Source: Mycobacterium sp. UM_CSW (GTDB lineage Bacteria > Actinomycetota > Actinomycetes > Mycobacteriales > Mycobacteriaceae). Taken from it: a DNA stretch of 64,000 nt. This document shows positions 43,630 to 51,135 of this stretch, in pieces. The position numbers and the translations under genes are program-made. The DNA lies in the NCBI RefSeq assembly GCF_000455205.1, contig NZ_AUWQ01000060.1, positions 1 through 64,000 on the forward strand, read 5' to 3'. Every line of letters starts with the position of its first letter. Positions within the stretch are counted from its first letter, which is position 1. Below the pieces are notes generated by a model, which saw nothing but the letters and a program-made list of their open reading frames with translations, was not told the DNA's origin and did not search any database.

Positions 43630-44494
43630 TCGAGTAGACGTCGCACACCCGCACCTGCGTGGTCGCCACAGCGCGCTGCACCTCGCGGTGATCGCCGCCA
43701 AGGACTGCCTGCACCAGGCCGGGTGCGATCCCGACGAGCTGGATCTGGTTGTCAACGCCGGGATTTACCGGGATCGCAACCTGGGGGAGCCGGCGCTGGC
43801 CGCGCTGATTCAGGACGACATCGGGGCCAATCCGGAGGATCCGCACGCCGGAGCGCACGGCACCTTCTCGTTCGACATCGCCAACGGGGCCTGCGGGGTC
43901 CTGACCGGACTGCAGATCGTCGACGGCTTCTTGCGGTCACGCAGCATCAACCGCGCGCTCGTCGTGGCCAGTGATGCCGACCCGGGTCACGGGATGAGCG
44001 AGCACTTTCCGTTCTCGGCCGCCGGTGCGGCCCTGCTGTGCCACTGGACCGACGACGACTACGGGCTGAGCCGGGTGTCCTGGGTGAACACGGACGACAC
44101 CGAGGCCTTCTCGGCGACGGTCGGATTCGCCGACGCGCGAAATGTGCTGCGGTTCAATCACTCGGCAGACATGGACGAGCGGTTCGCCGCGGCGGCCGCC
44201 GCGGCCGTGCGCGCGTGCCTGGACGCGCAAGCCATTGGGTTGGACGACGTCGACCTGATCGTCGCCGCCCCGGCCCGGCCCGAGTACCGCGCGGCACTGA
44301 GCCGTCTGCTCGAGGTGCCGCGCGAAAAGGTCTGCGTCGCAGCCGATCACCGCATGCACACCGCCGCCCTGGCCGCCGCGTTCGAACCGGCCGCCGAAAA
44401 CTTCCCGGTGGGTGCCCGGGTGCTGTTCGTCGCCGCCGGCGCGGGCGTCACCGCCGGTGCTGCGCTGTATCGCCAGCCGCCGTCGTCGAAGTGA
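43613..44494 (+). CDS. Thiolase-fold, ketosynthase III-like protein lacking His/Asn
   Basis: A 293-residue protein related to the preceding ketosynthase but shorter at the N terminus. Cys94 in NGACGV is kept. By alignment on the surrounding motifs, the catalytic His stands as Ala219 (DLIVAAPAR in place of HVITHQTS) and the Asn as His249 (DHRMHTAAL in place of DRYGNTAST). Such partly inactive ketosynthases act as partner subunits elsewhere, for example PqsB with PqsC. ATG 43613 lies 17 bases inside the upstream gene, so the two are probably made in equal amounts and form a heterodimer (inference). Two palindromic repeats follow the stop. Confidence 0.75.
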   Translation: MGTVIDRVDVAHPHLRGRHSALHLAVIAAKDCLHQAGCDPDELDLVVNAGIYRDRNLGEPALAALIQDDIGANPEDPHAGAHGTFSFDIANGACGVLTGLQIVDGFLRSRSINRALVVASDADPGHGMSEHFPFSAAGAALLCHWTDDDYGLSRVSWVNTDDTEAFSATVGFADARNVLRFNHSADMDERFAAAAAAAVRACLDAQAIGLDDVDLIVAAPARPEYRAALSRLLEVPREKVCVAADHRMHTAALAAAFEPAAENFPVGARVLFVAAGAGVTAGAALYRQPPSSK

Positions 44495-44547
44495 CTCGAG
44501 CGTCACGCCAGCGTGACGCTCGAGCTCGAGAGTCACGCCAGCGTGAC
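44495..44547. repeat. Two tandem palindromic repeats, likely bidirectional terminator
   Basis: A 14-bp perfect inverted repeat, CTCGAGCGTCACGC-CA-GCGTGACGCTCGAG (44495-44524), is followed at a 30-base period by a second copy from 44525 with a shorter stem, GTCACGC-CA-GCGTGAC (44532-44547). They begin directly at the stop of the plus-strand ketosynthase-like gene and lie 41 bases before the stop of the minus-strand ppsA gene. Convergent placement suggests termination in both directions; they may also be a dispersed repeat of the genome. Confidence 0.75.
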
Positions 44548-44587
44548 GCCCGGCCGAGGATCGAGACGGGCAGACCTCAGCGAAAAG

Positions 44588-46984
44588 TCACTGCAGCGGC
44601 ACCGCTTGGCGCTCCAGCTCGAGAATCTGGCGGGTGGTCTTGACGACCACGTCGGGGTTCAGGCTGATCGAGTCGATGCCGGCGCGGACCAGGAACTCCG
44701 CCATGTCCGGGTAGTCGGACGGCGCCTGCCCGCACAGCCCCGAATGAATCCCGTTGCGGCGGCAGCCTTCCACGGCCAGGCGGATCATCTCCTTGACGCC
44801 CTCGTCGCGCTCGTCGTAGTCGAAGGCCACGATCTCGCTGTCGCGGTCGACGCCGAGGGTGAGCTGGGTCAGGTCGTTCGAGCCGATGGAGAAGCCGTCG
44901 AAGCGTTTGGCGAACTGATCGAGCAGGATCACGTTGTTCGGGATCTCACACATCGCGTACACCTGGAGGCCGTTCTGGCCGCGCTGCAGGCCGAGGTCGG
45001 CCATGGTCTGCAGCACCAGGTCCGCCTCGGTCACCCGGCGCACGAACGGGAGCATGATGATGACGTTGGTCAGGCCCATGTCCTCGCGGACGCGTTTCAT
45101 CGCGCGGCATTCCAGCGCGAAGCCCTCGGCGTAGGCGGGGTGGGCGTAGCGTGAGGCGCCGCGGAACCCGATCATCGGGTTGCTCTCGACCGGCTCGAAC
45201 GCGCTGCCCCCGATCAGGCTGGCGTATTCGTTCGTCTTGAAGTCCGACATCCGGACCACGACGGGCTTCGGCCAGAAGGCGGCCGCGATGGTGCCGATTC
45301 CCTCGGAGAGGCGCTCCACGAAGAATGCGCCGCCGTCGGGGTAGCCGCGGGTGAGCCGTTCAATGGTGCGCAACGCCTCGGCGTCGCCGACCTTTTCGGG
45401 GTGCAGCAGGGCCAGCGGATGGACCTTGATGTATTCGCTGACGATGAACTCCATCCGGGCAAGTCCCACACCATCATTCGGTAAGAACGACGTCTTGAAC
45501 GCGAGGTCGGGGTTGCCGAGGTTGACCATGATCTGGGTCCGCGGCCGCGGCAGGCCGGCCACTTCGGTGCGGTCGACGTGGAAACCCACCTCGCCGCGGT
45601 ATACCCGCCCGGTATCGCCCTCGACGCAGGACACCGTGACGACCTCGCCGTTCGGGACGCTCGTGGTGGCGTCGCCCGCGCCGACCACGGCCGGGATGCC
45701 CAGTTCGCGCGCGATGATCGCGGCGTGGCAGGTGCGCCCGCCGCGGTTGGTCACGATCGCGGCGGCGATCTTCATGACCGGCTCCCAGTCCGGCGTGGTG
45801 GTGTCGGCGACGAGAACCTGGCCGGGCTGGAAGTCGGAGAGGTGCTCGAGGTTGTCGATCAGTTTCGCCCTACCCGACGCGACCTTCTCGCCGACGGAGC
45901 GGCCCTCGGTGAGTATCTCGCCCCTTCCCTCGAGCACATAGGTCTCCACCGTCGTCGAACTGCGCTGGGACGCCGCCGTTTCGGGGCGGGCCTGGACGAT
46001 GTAGAGCTGCCCGTCGAGACCGTCCTTGGCCCACTCGATGTCCATCGGCCGCCCGTAGTGCCGCTCGATGGTGCAGGCATAGCCGGCCAGCTCGAGGACG
46101 TCGTCGTCGGTGACGCAGAACCGGCCGCGGTCGGCCTTCGGCGTCGGGATGTTGCGGGTGGTCTGCTTGGTCCCGCCCTCGACGAAGACCATCTTCACCG
46201 CCTTGTCGCCGATCAGGCGGCGCAGCACGGCGCGGTGGCCGGCCTGATAGGTCGGCTTGTGGACGTAGAACTCGTCGGGGTCGACGGCCCCTTGGACCAC
46301 GTTCTCGCCCAACCCGTAGGCGCCGGTGACGAAAACGACGTCATTGAAGCCGGATTCGGTGTCGATGGTGAACATCACGCCCGACGAGGCGAGGTCGGAG
46401 CGCACCATCTTCATGATGCCGATCGACAGCGAGACCTTGAAATGGTCAAAGCCCTGGTCGATACGGTAGTGGATGGCCCGGTCGGTGAACAGGCTGGCGA
46501 AGCAGCGGCGGCACGCATCGAGCAGGCTCTCGGCGCCGGTGATGTTGAGGAAGGTCTCCTGCTGGCCGGCGAAGCTGGCCGTCGGCAGGTCCTCGGCGGT
46601 CGCCGAGCTTCGCACCGCCAGGCTGACGTCCTCGCCGTACTCCTGCTGAAGCATGCGGTAGGCGGCCACGATCTCGGCGGCTAGGTCGTCGGGAAGCCCT
46701 GCGCCGTAGACGATCTCACGGGCCCGCTTGCCCCGGCGCGCCAACTCGGCGACGTCGTCGGGGTCGAGGTCGTCGAGCTCGGCGTGCAGCGCGTCCCAGG
46801 CGCCGGCGCGGTCCAACATGTGTCGGTAGCCGGCCGAGGTGGTGGCGAACCCGTGCGGGACGCGCACGCCCTGCCCGGAGAGCTTCTGGAACATCTCGCC
46901 GAGCGAGGCGTTCTTGCCGCCGACCAGCGGCACGTCGTCGATGCCGATCTCTTCGAAGAAGCGAACGTAGTTGAACCTGCTCAT
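44588..46984 (-). CDS. ppsA: Phosphoenolpyruvate synthase
   Basis: A 798-residue three-domain enzyme. The N-terminal ATP-grasp domain begins VPLVGGKNASLGEMFQKL; the swivelling domain has the phosphohistidine motif GGRTCHAAIIARELGIPAVV; the C-terminal PEP-binding barrel holds GSNDLTQLTLGVDRDS and SGLCGQAPSDYP. It converts pyruvate and ATP to PEP, AMP and phosphate for gluconeogenesis. ATG 46984 was chosen (MSRFNYVRF); GTG 46993 is also possible. It shares a 108-base divergent region containing a DosR-like box with tgs1, and ends near tandem palindromes. Reversal of the PfkB-Pyk direction in dormancy is a possible role. Confidence 0.9.
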   Translation of the reverse strand: MSRFNYVRFFEEIGIDDVPLVGGKNASLGEMFQKLSGQGVRVPHGFATTSAGYRHMLDRAGAWDALHAELDDLDPDDVAELARRGKRAREIVYGAGLPDDLAAEIVAAYRMLQQEYGEDVSLAVRSSATAEDLPTASFAGQQETFLNITGAESLLDACRRCFASLFTDRAIHYRIDQGFDHFKVSLSIGIMKMVRSDLASSGVMFTIDTESGFNDVVFVTGAYGLGENVVQGAVDPDEFYVHKPTYQAGHRAVLRRLIGDKAVKMVFVEGGTKQTTRNIPTPKADRGRFCVTDDDVLELAGYACTIERHYGRPMDIEWAKDGLDGQLYIVQARPETAASQRSSTTVETYVLEGRGEILTEGRSVGEKVASGRAKLIDNLEHLSDFQPGQVLVADTTTPDWEPVMKIAAAIVTNRGGRTCHAAIIARELGIPAVVGAGDATTSVPNGEVVTVSCVEGDTGRVYRGEVGFHVDRTEVAGLPRPRTQIMVNLGNPDLAFKTSFLPNDGVGLARMEFIVSEYIKVHPLALLHPEKVGDAEALRTIERLTRGYPDGGAFFVERLSEGIGTIAAAFWPKPVVVRMSDFKTNEYASLIGGSAFEPVESNPMIGFRGASRYAHPAYAEGFALECRAMKRVREDMGLTNVIIMLPFVRRVTEADLVLQTMADLGLQRGQNGLQVYAMCEIPNNVILLDQFAKRFDGFSIGSNDLTQLTLGVDRDSEIVAFDYDERDEGVKEMIRLAVEGCRRNGIHSGLCGQAPSDYPDMAEFLVRAGIDSISLNPDVVVKTTRQILELERQAVPLQ

Positions 46985-47043
46985 GGGCCTCACGATATGG
47001 CCGCATTTGGCGCGGCACAGCCGGCATTAGGCCCCGAAAGTTG

Positions 47044-47057
47044 GGGACTTCTGACTC
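47044..47057. promoter_or_regulatory. DosR box candidate between ppsA and tgs1
   Basis: GGGACTTCTGACTC has a full left half and one mismatch at position 13. It is 36 bases before ATG 47093 (tgs1) and 60 bases from ppsA. In M. tuberculosis tgs1 is strongly DosR-dependent. Confidence 0.6.
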
Positions 47058-47092
47058 TGACTCCGGCGGCGCGTAGGGCGGAAAGTAGCCAA

Positions 47093-48472
47093 ATGGAGCA
47101 ACTGACCGCCCTCGATGCCACCTTCCTCGAAGTCGAAGACTCCGATCCGCACGTGAGCCTGGCGGTCGGGGGCGTGTCGATCATCGAGGGTCCCGTTCCC
47201 GACTTCGACGAGTTCGTCGCCGCCTTCGCCAAACGCGTTCCGGACATTCCGCGATGCACGCAGGTGCTGCGGACGCACCCGCTGGATCTCGGCGCACCCG
47301 AATGGGTGGACGACCCGCACTTCGACATCGCGCGCCACCTGCACCGGCTCGCGCTCCCGCACCCAGGCGGCGACGCCGAACTGTTCGAGACCATCGCGGC
47401 CGTGATGGAGCGCCGGCTCGATCGCGAGCGCCCCTTGTGGGAGTGCTACCTGATCGAGGGGCTGGCCGACGACCGCTGGGCCGTGCTGACCAAGATCCAC
47501 CACTGCATCGCCGACGGCATCGCGACGACGCAGATGCTGGCGAGGTTCAGCGACGACCGGGACGAACGCGAATCCTTCGCCACCGACATCCGCGCCGCCA
47601 GGGAACCGGAGCGGCCGGGGCCGAGCCTGCCCAGGTTCAGCCTCAACCCGCTGAGCTGGGTGAACGGCCTCGGGCGAAGCGCGCTCGCCGCGGCGGCGAC
47701 CGCCGAACAGGTCGCGGTGGGCGCGGCCGAACTGACGGCCGGCCTGTTCAGCCCCGCGCCGGCATCGTCGCTGAACGGGCCCGTCACGAGCATGCGCCGG
47801 TTCAGCGTGGCCCGGGTCCGCCTGGCCGATCTGCAGGAGGTGGCCGCGGCGTTCGGCGTGACCCTCAACGACGTGGCGCTGGCGGCCATCACCGACAGCT
47901 ACCGCAAGATGCTGATCGATCGCGGCGAACAGCCGGCACGCAACTCGTTGCGCACGCTCGTCCCGGTCTCCGTCCGCCCGACGAACCACTTCGACGTGGC
48001 CGACAACCAGGTCTCGGCGATGCTGCCGTTGCTGCCCGTCGACGAGGGCGACCCGGTCGAGCAGCTGCGGCTGGTGCACGGCCGGCTCACCCGGGCCAAA
48101 GCCAGCGGCCAGCGCGAGGGCGGCAGCGCGGTGGTGGCGGCCGCCAAGAACGTCCCATTTGTCTTCTCCGCGTGGGCGATTCGCCTATTGGCGCGGCTTC
48201 CCCAGCGGGCGGTGGTCGCACTGGCGACGAACGTTCCGGGTCCACGCAAACAGCAGAAGCTGATGGGCCGGCGGGTGCTGGAGATCTTCCCGATCCCGCC
48301 GATCGCGCTGCAATTGCGCACCGGCATCGCGATGCTCAGCTACGCCGACGCGTTCATCTTCGGCATCACCGCCGACTACGACACCGCGCCCGACATCGAG
48401 GCGCTCGCCGCCGGGATCGAGAAGGGGGTCGCGCAGCTGGTGCAGGCCGCCCGCGACTCGGTCAACGCTTGA
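47093..48472 (+). CDS. tgs1: Triacylglycerol synthase (WS/DGAT family)
   Basis: A 459-residue acyltransferase matching M. tuberculosis Tgs1 (Rv3130c). It starts MEQLTALDATFLEVEDSD; the active-site motif is KIHHCIADGIATTQ (HHxxxDG, His as base), and NDVALAAITDSYRKML, NVPGPRKQQKLMG and QLRTGIAMLSYAD follow. It joins diacylglycerol and acyl-CoA into storage triacylglycerol at lipid inclusions, the main carbon store of dormant mycobacteria. A DosR-like box lies 36 bases upstream. Its last 11 bases overlap the end of the convergent PAS-ANTAR gene. Confidence 0.92.
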   Translation: MEQLTALDATFLEVEDSDPHVSLAVGGVSIIEGPVPDFDEFVAAFAKRVPDIPRCTQVLRTHPLDLGAPEWVDDPHFDIARHLHRLALPHPGGDAELFETIAAVMERRLDRERPLWECYLIEGLADDRWAVLTKIHHCIADGIATTQMLARFSDDRDERESFATDIRAAREPERPGPSLPRFSLNPLSWVNGLGRSALAAAATAEQVAVGAAELTAGLFSPAPASSLNGPVTSMRRFSVARVRLADLQEVAAAFGVTLNDVALAAITDSYRKMLIDRGEQPARNSLRTLVPVSVRPTNHFDVADNQVSAMLPLLPVDEGDPVEQLRLVHGRLTRAKASGQREGGSAVVAAAKNVPFVFSAWAIRLLARLPQRAVVALATNVPGPRKQQKLMGRRVLEIFPIPPIALQLRTGIAMLSYADAFIFGITADYDTAPDIEALAAGIEKGVAQLVQAARDSVNA

Positions 48473-49145
48473 CGGGTCGGCCGTCTTCGCGGCGGATGCG
48501 CTGGTGCGCGGTCAGCAGGAGATGGTCGAATTCCTGCGTGTTGAGCCCCAGGCCGGCGGCAGGGAAGTCTTCGATGATCTGCTCGGCCAGCAGCCGCAGC
48601 TTGACGTTCGCCTCCTGGGACAGCCATTTGAGTAGGTTGAACGCGGCGTCGTCGCTGATTCGGTAGACCAGCATCAGCATGCCCTTGGCCTGTTCGATGC
48701 CGGCGCGATTCTCCTTGATCTCCGCCAGCCGCGCGGTGACGAGATCCTCCTGGGCGCTTTCGGGGGAAGCGTCGACATAGAACCCGTGCGTCCCGATCAC
48801 CTCACCTTGGTCGTCGACGAGCTGATCACCGACGACGATGATGTGGCGCACGTGGCCGGCGGTGTCGATGATGCGGTGGCGGGTGCTGAACGCCCCATGC
48901 GTGTTCAGGATCTGGTCGATCGTGGCCGCGACCTGCCCGCGGTCGTCGGGGTGCTTGTGCGCGAGTACCAGGTCGGTGGTCGGGGTGACGCTGCCGGGTT
49001 CGTAGCCGTGCATCCGCTGCACCTGGTCCGACCACTCCCAGCGCTGGTCGGCGAAGTAGAACCGGAACCAGCCCACGCGCTGCGGGACGCCCCCGGCCAA
49101 CGCCTTTTCGACGTCGGGCGTCTCCCCGTTCAGATGCCATTCCAT
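48462..49145 (-). CDS. PAS-ANTAR regulator
   Basis: A 227-residue protein. About residues 20-130 form a PAS-like domain (VGWFRFYFADQRWEWSDQV, HGYEPGSVTPTTDLVLAHKH), and about 145-205 an ANTAR domain (LAEIKENRAGIEQAKGMLML and the helix FNLLKWLSQEANVKLRLLAE). ANTAR domains bind paired hairpins in nascent RNA and prevent termination; the PAS domain would sense a signal. ATG 49145 was chosen because homology begins at once. It overlaps tgs1 by 11 bases at the 3' ends. A second ANTAR protein is encoded 1.2 kb away. Confidence 0.85.
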   Translation of the reverse strand: MEWHLNGETPDVEKALAGGVPQRVGWFRFYFADQRWEWSDQVQRMHGYEPGSVTPTTDLVLAHKHPDDRGQVAATIDQILNTHGAFSTRHRIIDTAGHVRHIIVVGDQLVDDQGEVIGTHGFYVDASPESAQEDLVTARLAEIKENRAGIEQAKGMLMLVYRISDDAAFNLLKWLSQEANVKLRLLAEQIIEDFPAAGLGLNTQEFDHLLLTAHQRIRREDGRPVKR

Positions 49146-49219
49146 GGTGGGCCTCGCCTCCCTGGGCGCCTCCCTGGGCAAAGGGTGGGGCGGCCGTAAG
49201 CCGCCCCACCCGCCGGTCG

Positions 49220-49669
49220 TTAGGCGTCGATCACCTCGCGCTTGTTGGCTTCCTCGTTGATGGCCTTGTGGCCGTTGCCGTGACTGACGGAAATCTTGCG
49301 CGGCTTGGCCTTCTCGGCCACCGGGATGCGCAGGCGCAGGACGCCCTCGGAGTAGGACGCGTCGATCCTGTCGGTGTCGAGGTTTTCGCCGAGCACGAGC
49401 TGGCGGCTGAACACCCCGCGCGGCCGTTCGGTGGCCAGCATCTCGCGGTTGGGGTCGACGCCCGGGCGCTCGGCGCGCACGGTCACGACATTGCGCTCGA
49501 TGTCGATGTCGAGCGTGTCGGCGTCGATGCCCGGCAGGTCGAACTCGACGACGAACTGTTCTCCCTCGCGCCACGCGTCCATCGGCATCACCGCCGGCCG
49601 GGCGGCCGTGCCGAGCACTTGTTGGGCGAATCGGTCGAGGTCACGGAAGGGGTCGGTACGCATCAGCAT
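49220..49669 (-). CDS. hsp18: 18-kDa antigen-type small heat shock protein (Hsp20)
   Basis: A 149-residue alpha-crystallin-type chaperone nearly identical by eye to the M. leprae 18-kDa antigen: [20 protein letters not shown], then [20 protein letters not shown] and the crystallin core ending [16 protein letters not shown] with the I-P-V motif. It holds unfolded proteins. ATG 49669 was chosen because AAAGGTGA is eight bases upstream. It diverges from an HspR-like MerR gene across a 155-base AT-rich region with repeats. This gene is absent from M. tuberculosis, which places the organism outside that complex. Confidence 0.92.
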   Translation of the reverse strand: MLMRTDPFRDLDRFAQQVLGTAARPAVMPMDAWREGEQFVVEFDLPGIDADTLDIDIERNVVTVRAERPGVDPNREMLATERPRGVFSRQLVLGENLDTDRIDASYSEGVLRLRIPVAEKAKPRKISVSHGNGHKAINEEANKREVIDA

Positions 49670-49720
49670 GGCGGTCACCTTTCACTCCAATCTGCGGCTC
49701 TGAAGTGGTCAATTCCCGTG

Positions 49721-49773
49721 TGTCTTTCTGTGTCAGAAGACATAGATTTCATATATCACTATCGACAGAAGAC
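49721..49773. promoter_or_regulatory. Candidate heat-shock operator region
   Basis: TGTCTT (49721-49726) and AAGACA (49737-49742) form an inverted repeat, and CAGAAGAC occurs twice, at 49734-49741 and 49766-49773, 32 bases apart (three helical turns). They lie in the AT-rich divergent region between hsp18 and the HspR-like gene, where a MerR/HspR regulator would bind. The classical HAIR sequence of HspR is not seen. Confidence 0.4.
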
Positions 49774-49824
49774 CGCAAGTGTGATAAAGAGGTTTTCTGA
49801 GTAAGTTCATCGAGGGGACGGCCG

Positions 49825-50202
49825 ATGACCGAGAGCATTGGGGAGGCGGGCGCGCCGGCGTCGGACCGCGGCGTGTACGGGATCTCCGTGGCCGCCGAAC
49901 TTTCCGGCATCCCGGTGCAGTCGCTGCGCCTCTACGAACGGCACGGGCTGTTGAGTCCCGCTCGCAGCGACGGGGGAACGCGGCGGTACAGCGCGAACGA
50001 CCTGGCCCGGCTGCAGCGCATCAGCGCCCTGCTCGACGCCGGGGTCAACCTCGCCGGCATCGCCCGCATCCTGAGCCTGGAAGACCACAACGCCGAGCTC
50101 TCGGCGGTCAACACCGATCTGCGCTCCACCAATCGCACCTTGCGGAACGCGGCCAAGGGCACTGGTCCGAAGAAAAACGGGGCCCGGCGCGAAAGTCGTT
50201 GA
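49825..50202 (+). CDS. HspR-like MerR-family regulator
   Basis: A 125-residue MerR-type protein resembling HspR: GISVAAELSGIPVQSLRLYERHGLLSP is the helix-turn-helix, then GGTRRYSANDLARLQRI as the wing, and GVNLAGIARILSLED before a short coiled coil. HspR represses heat-shock genes together with DnaK. Placed back-to-back with hsp18 and separated from it by 155 bases with repeats, it probably controls that gene and itself. ATG 49825 follows GAGGGGACGGCCG. The Lys/Arg-rich tail (TGPKKNGARRESR) is unusual for HspR. Confidence 0.85.
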   Translation: MTESIGEAGAPASDRGVYGISVAAELSGIPVQSLRLYERHGLLSPARSDGGTRRYSANDLARLQRISALLDAGVNLAGIARILSLEDHNAELSAVNTDLRSTNRTLRNAAKGTGPKKNGARRESR

Positions 50203-50373
50203 CCGCCAACGTTGTTACCTGGCCGCTCGACGACGGGCGCACGGGCGCCGTCCGGGCCGTCCCCTTTGAGCTGTTTGCACTTCGTTGTTTGGCCCGTAGG
50301 CTTCGTTTTATGCGTCCAATTGTTGGATGCGCGACCGCCGCCGGCCGGCCGGAAACCCTCAAGGGGTGATGCC

Positions 50374-51090
50374 ATGCGGACCGACAAGAACTCGGTTGTC
50401 GGCGAGTTGACCCAACTGATGGCCAACCTGGACCCCCAGGGTACGGAGACGGCGGCCGGCCTGCGCGAACTCGTCGAGAATGGCGTTCGGCACATGCCGG
50501 GCTGCCAGTACGCCGGGATCACCCTTGCCGAGCGGGGCAACACGGTCACCAGCGTGGTCTCCACCCACCGCTATGCGGCGGTCCTGGACACGATCCAGGA
50601 CCGGCGGCAGGAAGGCCCGTGCCTGGCCGCCGCCTGGCGGCACCACATGATGTATGTCGACGACCTGAACGTCGACCAGCGCTGGCCGCACTATCAGCGT
50701 GACGCGCTCGAGGCGACTCCGATCCGCTCGATCGTCTCCTACGAGTTGTTCGACGACGAAAAGAGCATGGCCGCGCTCAACTTCTACGCCGACCACCCGC
50801 ACGCGTTCAGCGACGAATCACTAGAAATCGGCGGCATTTTCGCCACGCATGTGGCGCTGGCGTGGTCGATAATGCGCCGGCAGGACCAGTTCCGCAGCGC
50901 GCTGGCGTCGCGGGACACCATCGGTCAGGCCAAGGGCGTCATCATGGAGCGCTTCAACCTCGACGCCGTCGAGGCGTTCGAACTCCTCACCCGACTGTCC
51001 CAGCAGTCCAACACCAAGCTGATCGACATCGCCAAGGCGCTGATCGACAGCGAACACCCGCTCAAGCCACGGCATCGCGGACCCCGTTAG
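50374..51090 (+). CDS. GAF-ANTAR regulator
   Basis: A 238-residue protein with a GAF domain (about 15-165, VRHMPGCQYAGITLAERGN and ALNFYADHPHAFSDESLEIG) and a C-terminal ANTAR domain (LASRDTIGQAKGVIMERFNL and AFELLTRLSQQSNTKLIDIA). It is expected to bind a small ligand and antiterminate transcripts by RNA binding; the target cannot be told. ATG 50374 was chosen, with AAGGGGTG upstream. It is preceded by a 171-base region without a gene, GC-rich and with several T-rich patches, in which I see no clear operator. Confidence 0.85.
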   Translation: MRTDKNSVVGELTQLMANLDPQGTETAAGLRELVENGVRHMPGCQYAGITLAERGNTVTSVVSTHRYAAVLDTIQDRRQEGPCLAAAWRHHMMYVDDLNVDQRWPHYQRDALEATPIRSIVSYELFDDEKSMAALNFYADHPHAFSDESLEIGGIFATHVALAWSIMRRQDQFRSALASRDTIGQAKGVIMERFNLDAVEAFELLTRLSQQSNTKLIDIAKALIDSEHPLKPRHRGPR

Positions 51091-51135
51091 TAGTCGCGCG
51101 CTGGCGTTTCGGGCCGCCCGACGCGGGTATGTGCC

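Noticed and set aside
44495-44547. Palindromic repeats as a CRISPR array
   Set aside because: Only two copies, each palindromic throughout, with no unique spacers and no cas genes nearby.
49220-49669. Calling this gene hspX/acr of the DosR regulon
   Set aside because: The N terminus matches the 18-kDa antigen and not HspX, and no DosR box is present upstream.
50203-50373. SigF-type promoter or small RNA before the GAF-ANTAR gene
   Set aside because: A GTTT with 16-base spacing is present, but the -10 reads CCCGTA instead of GGGTA, and no stable hairpin with terminator is evident.
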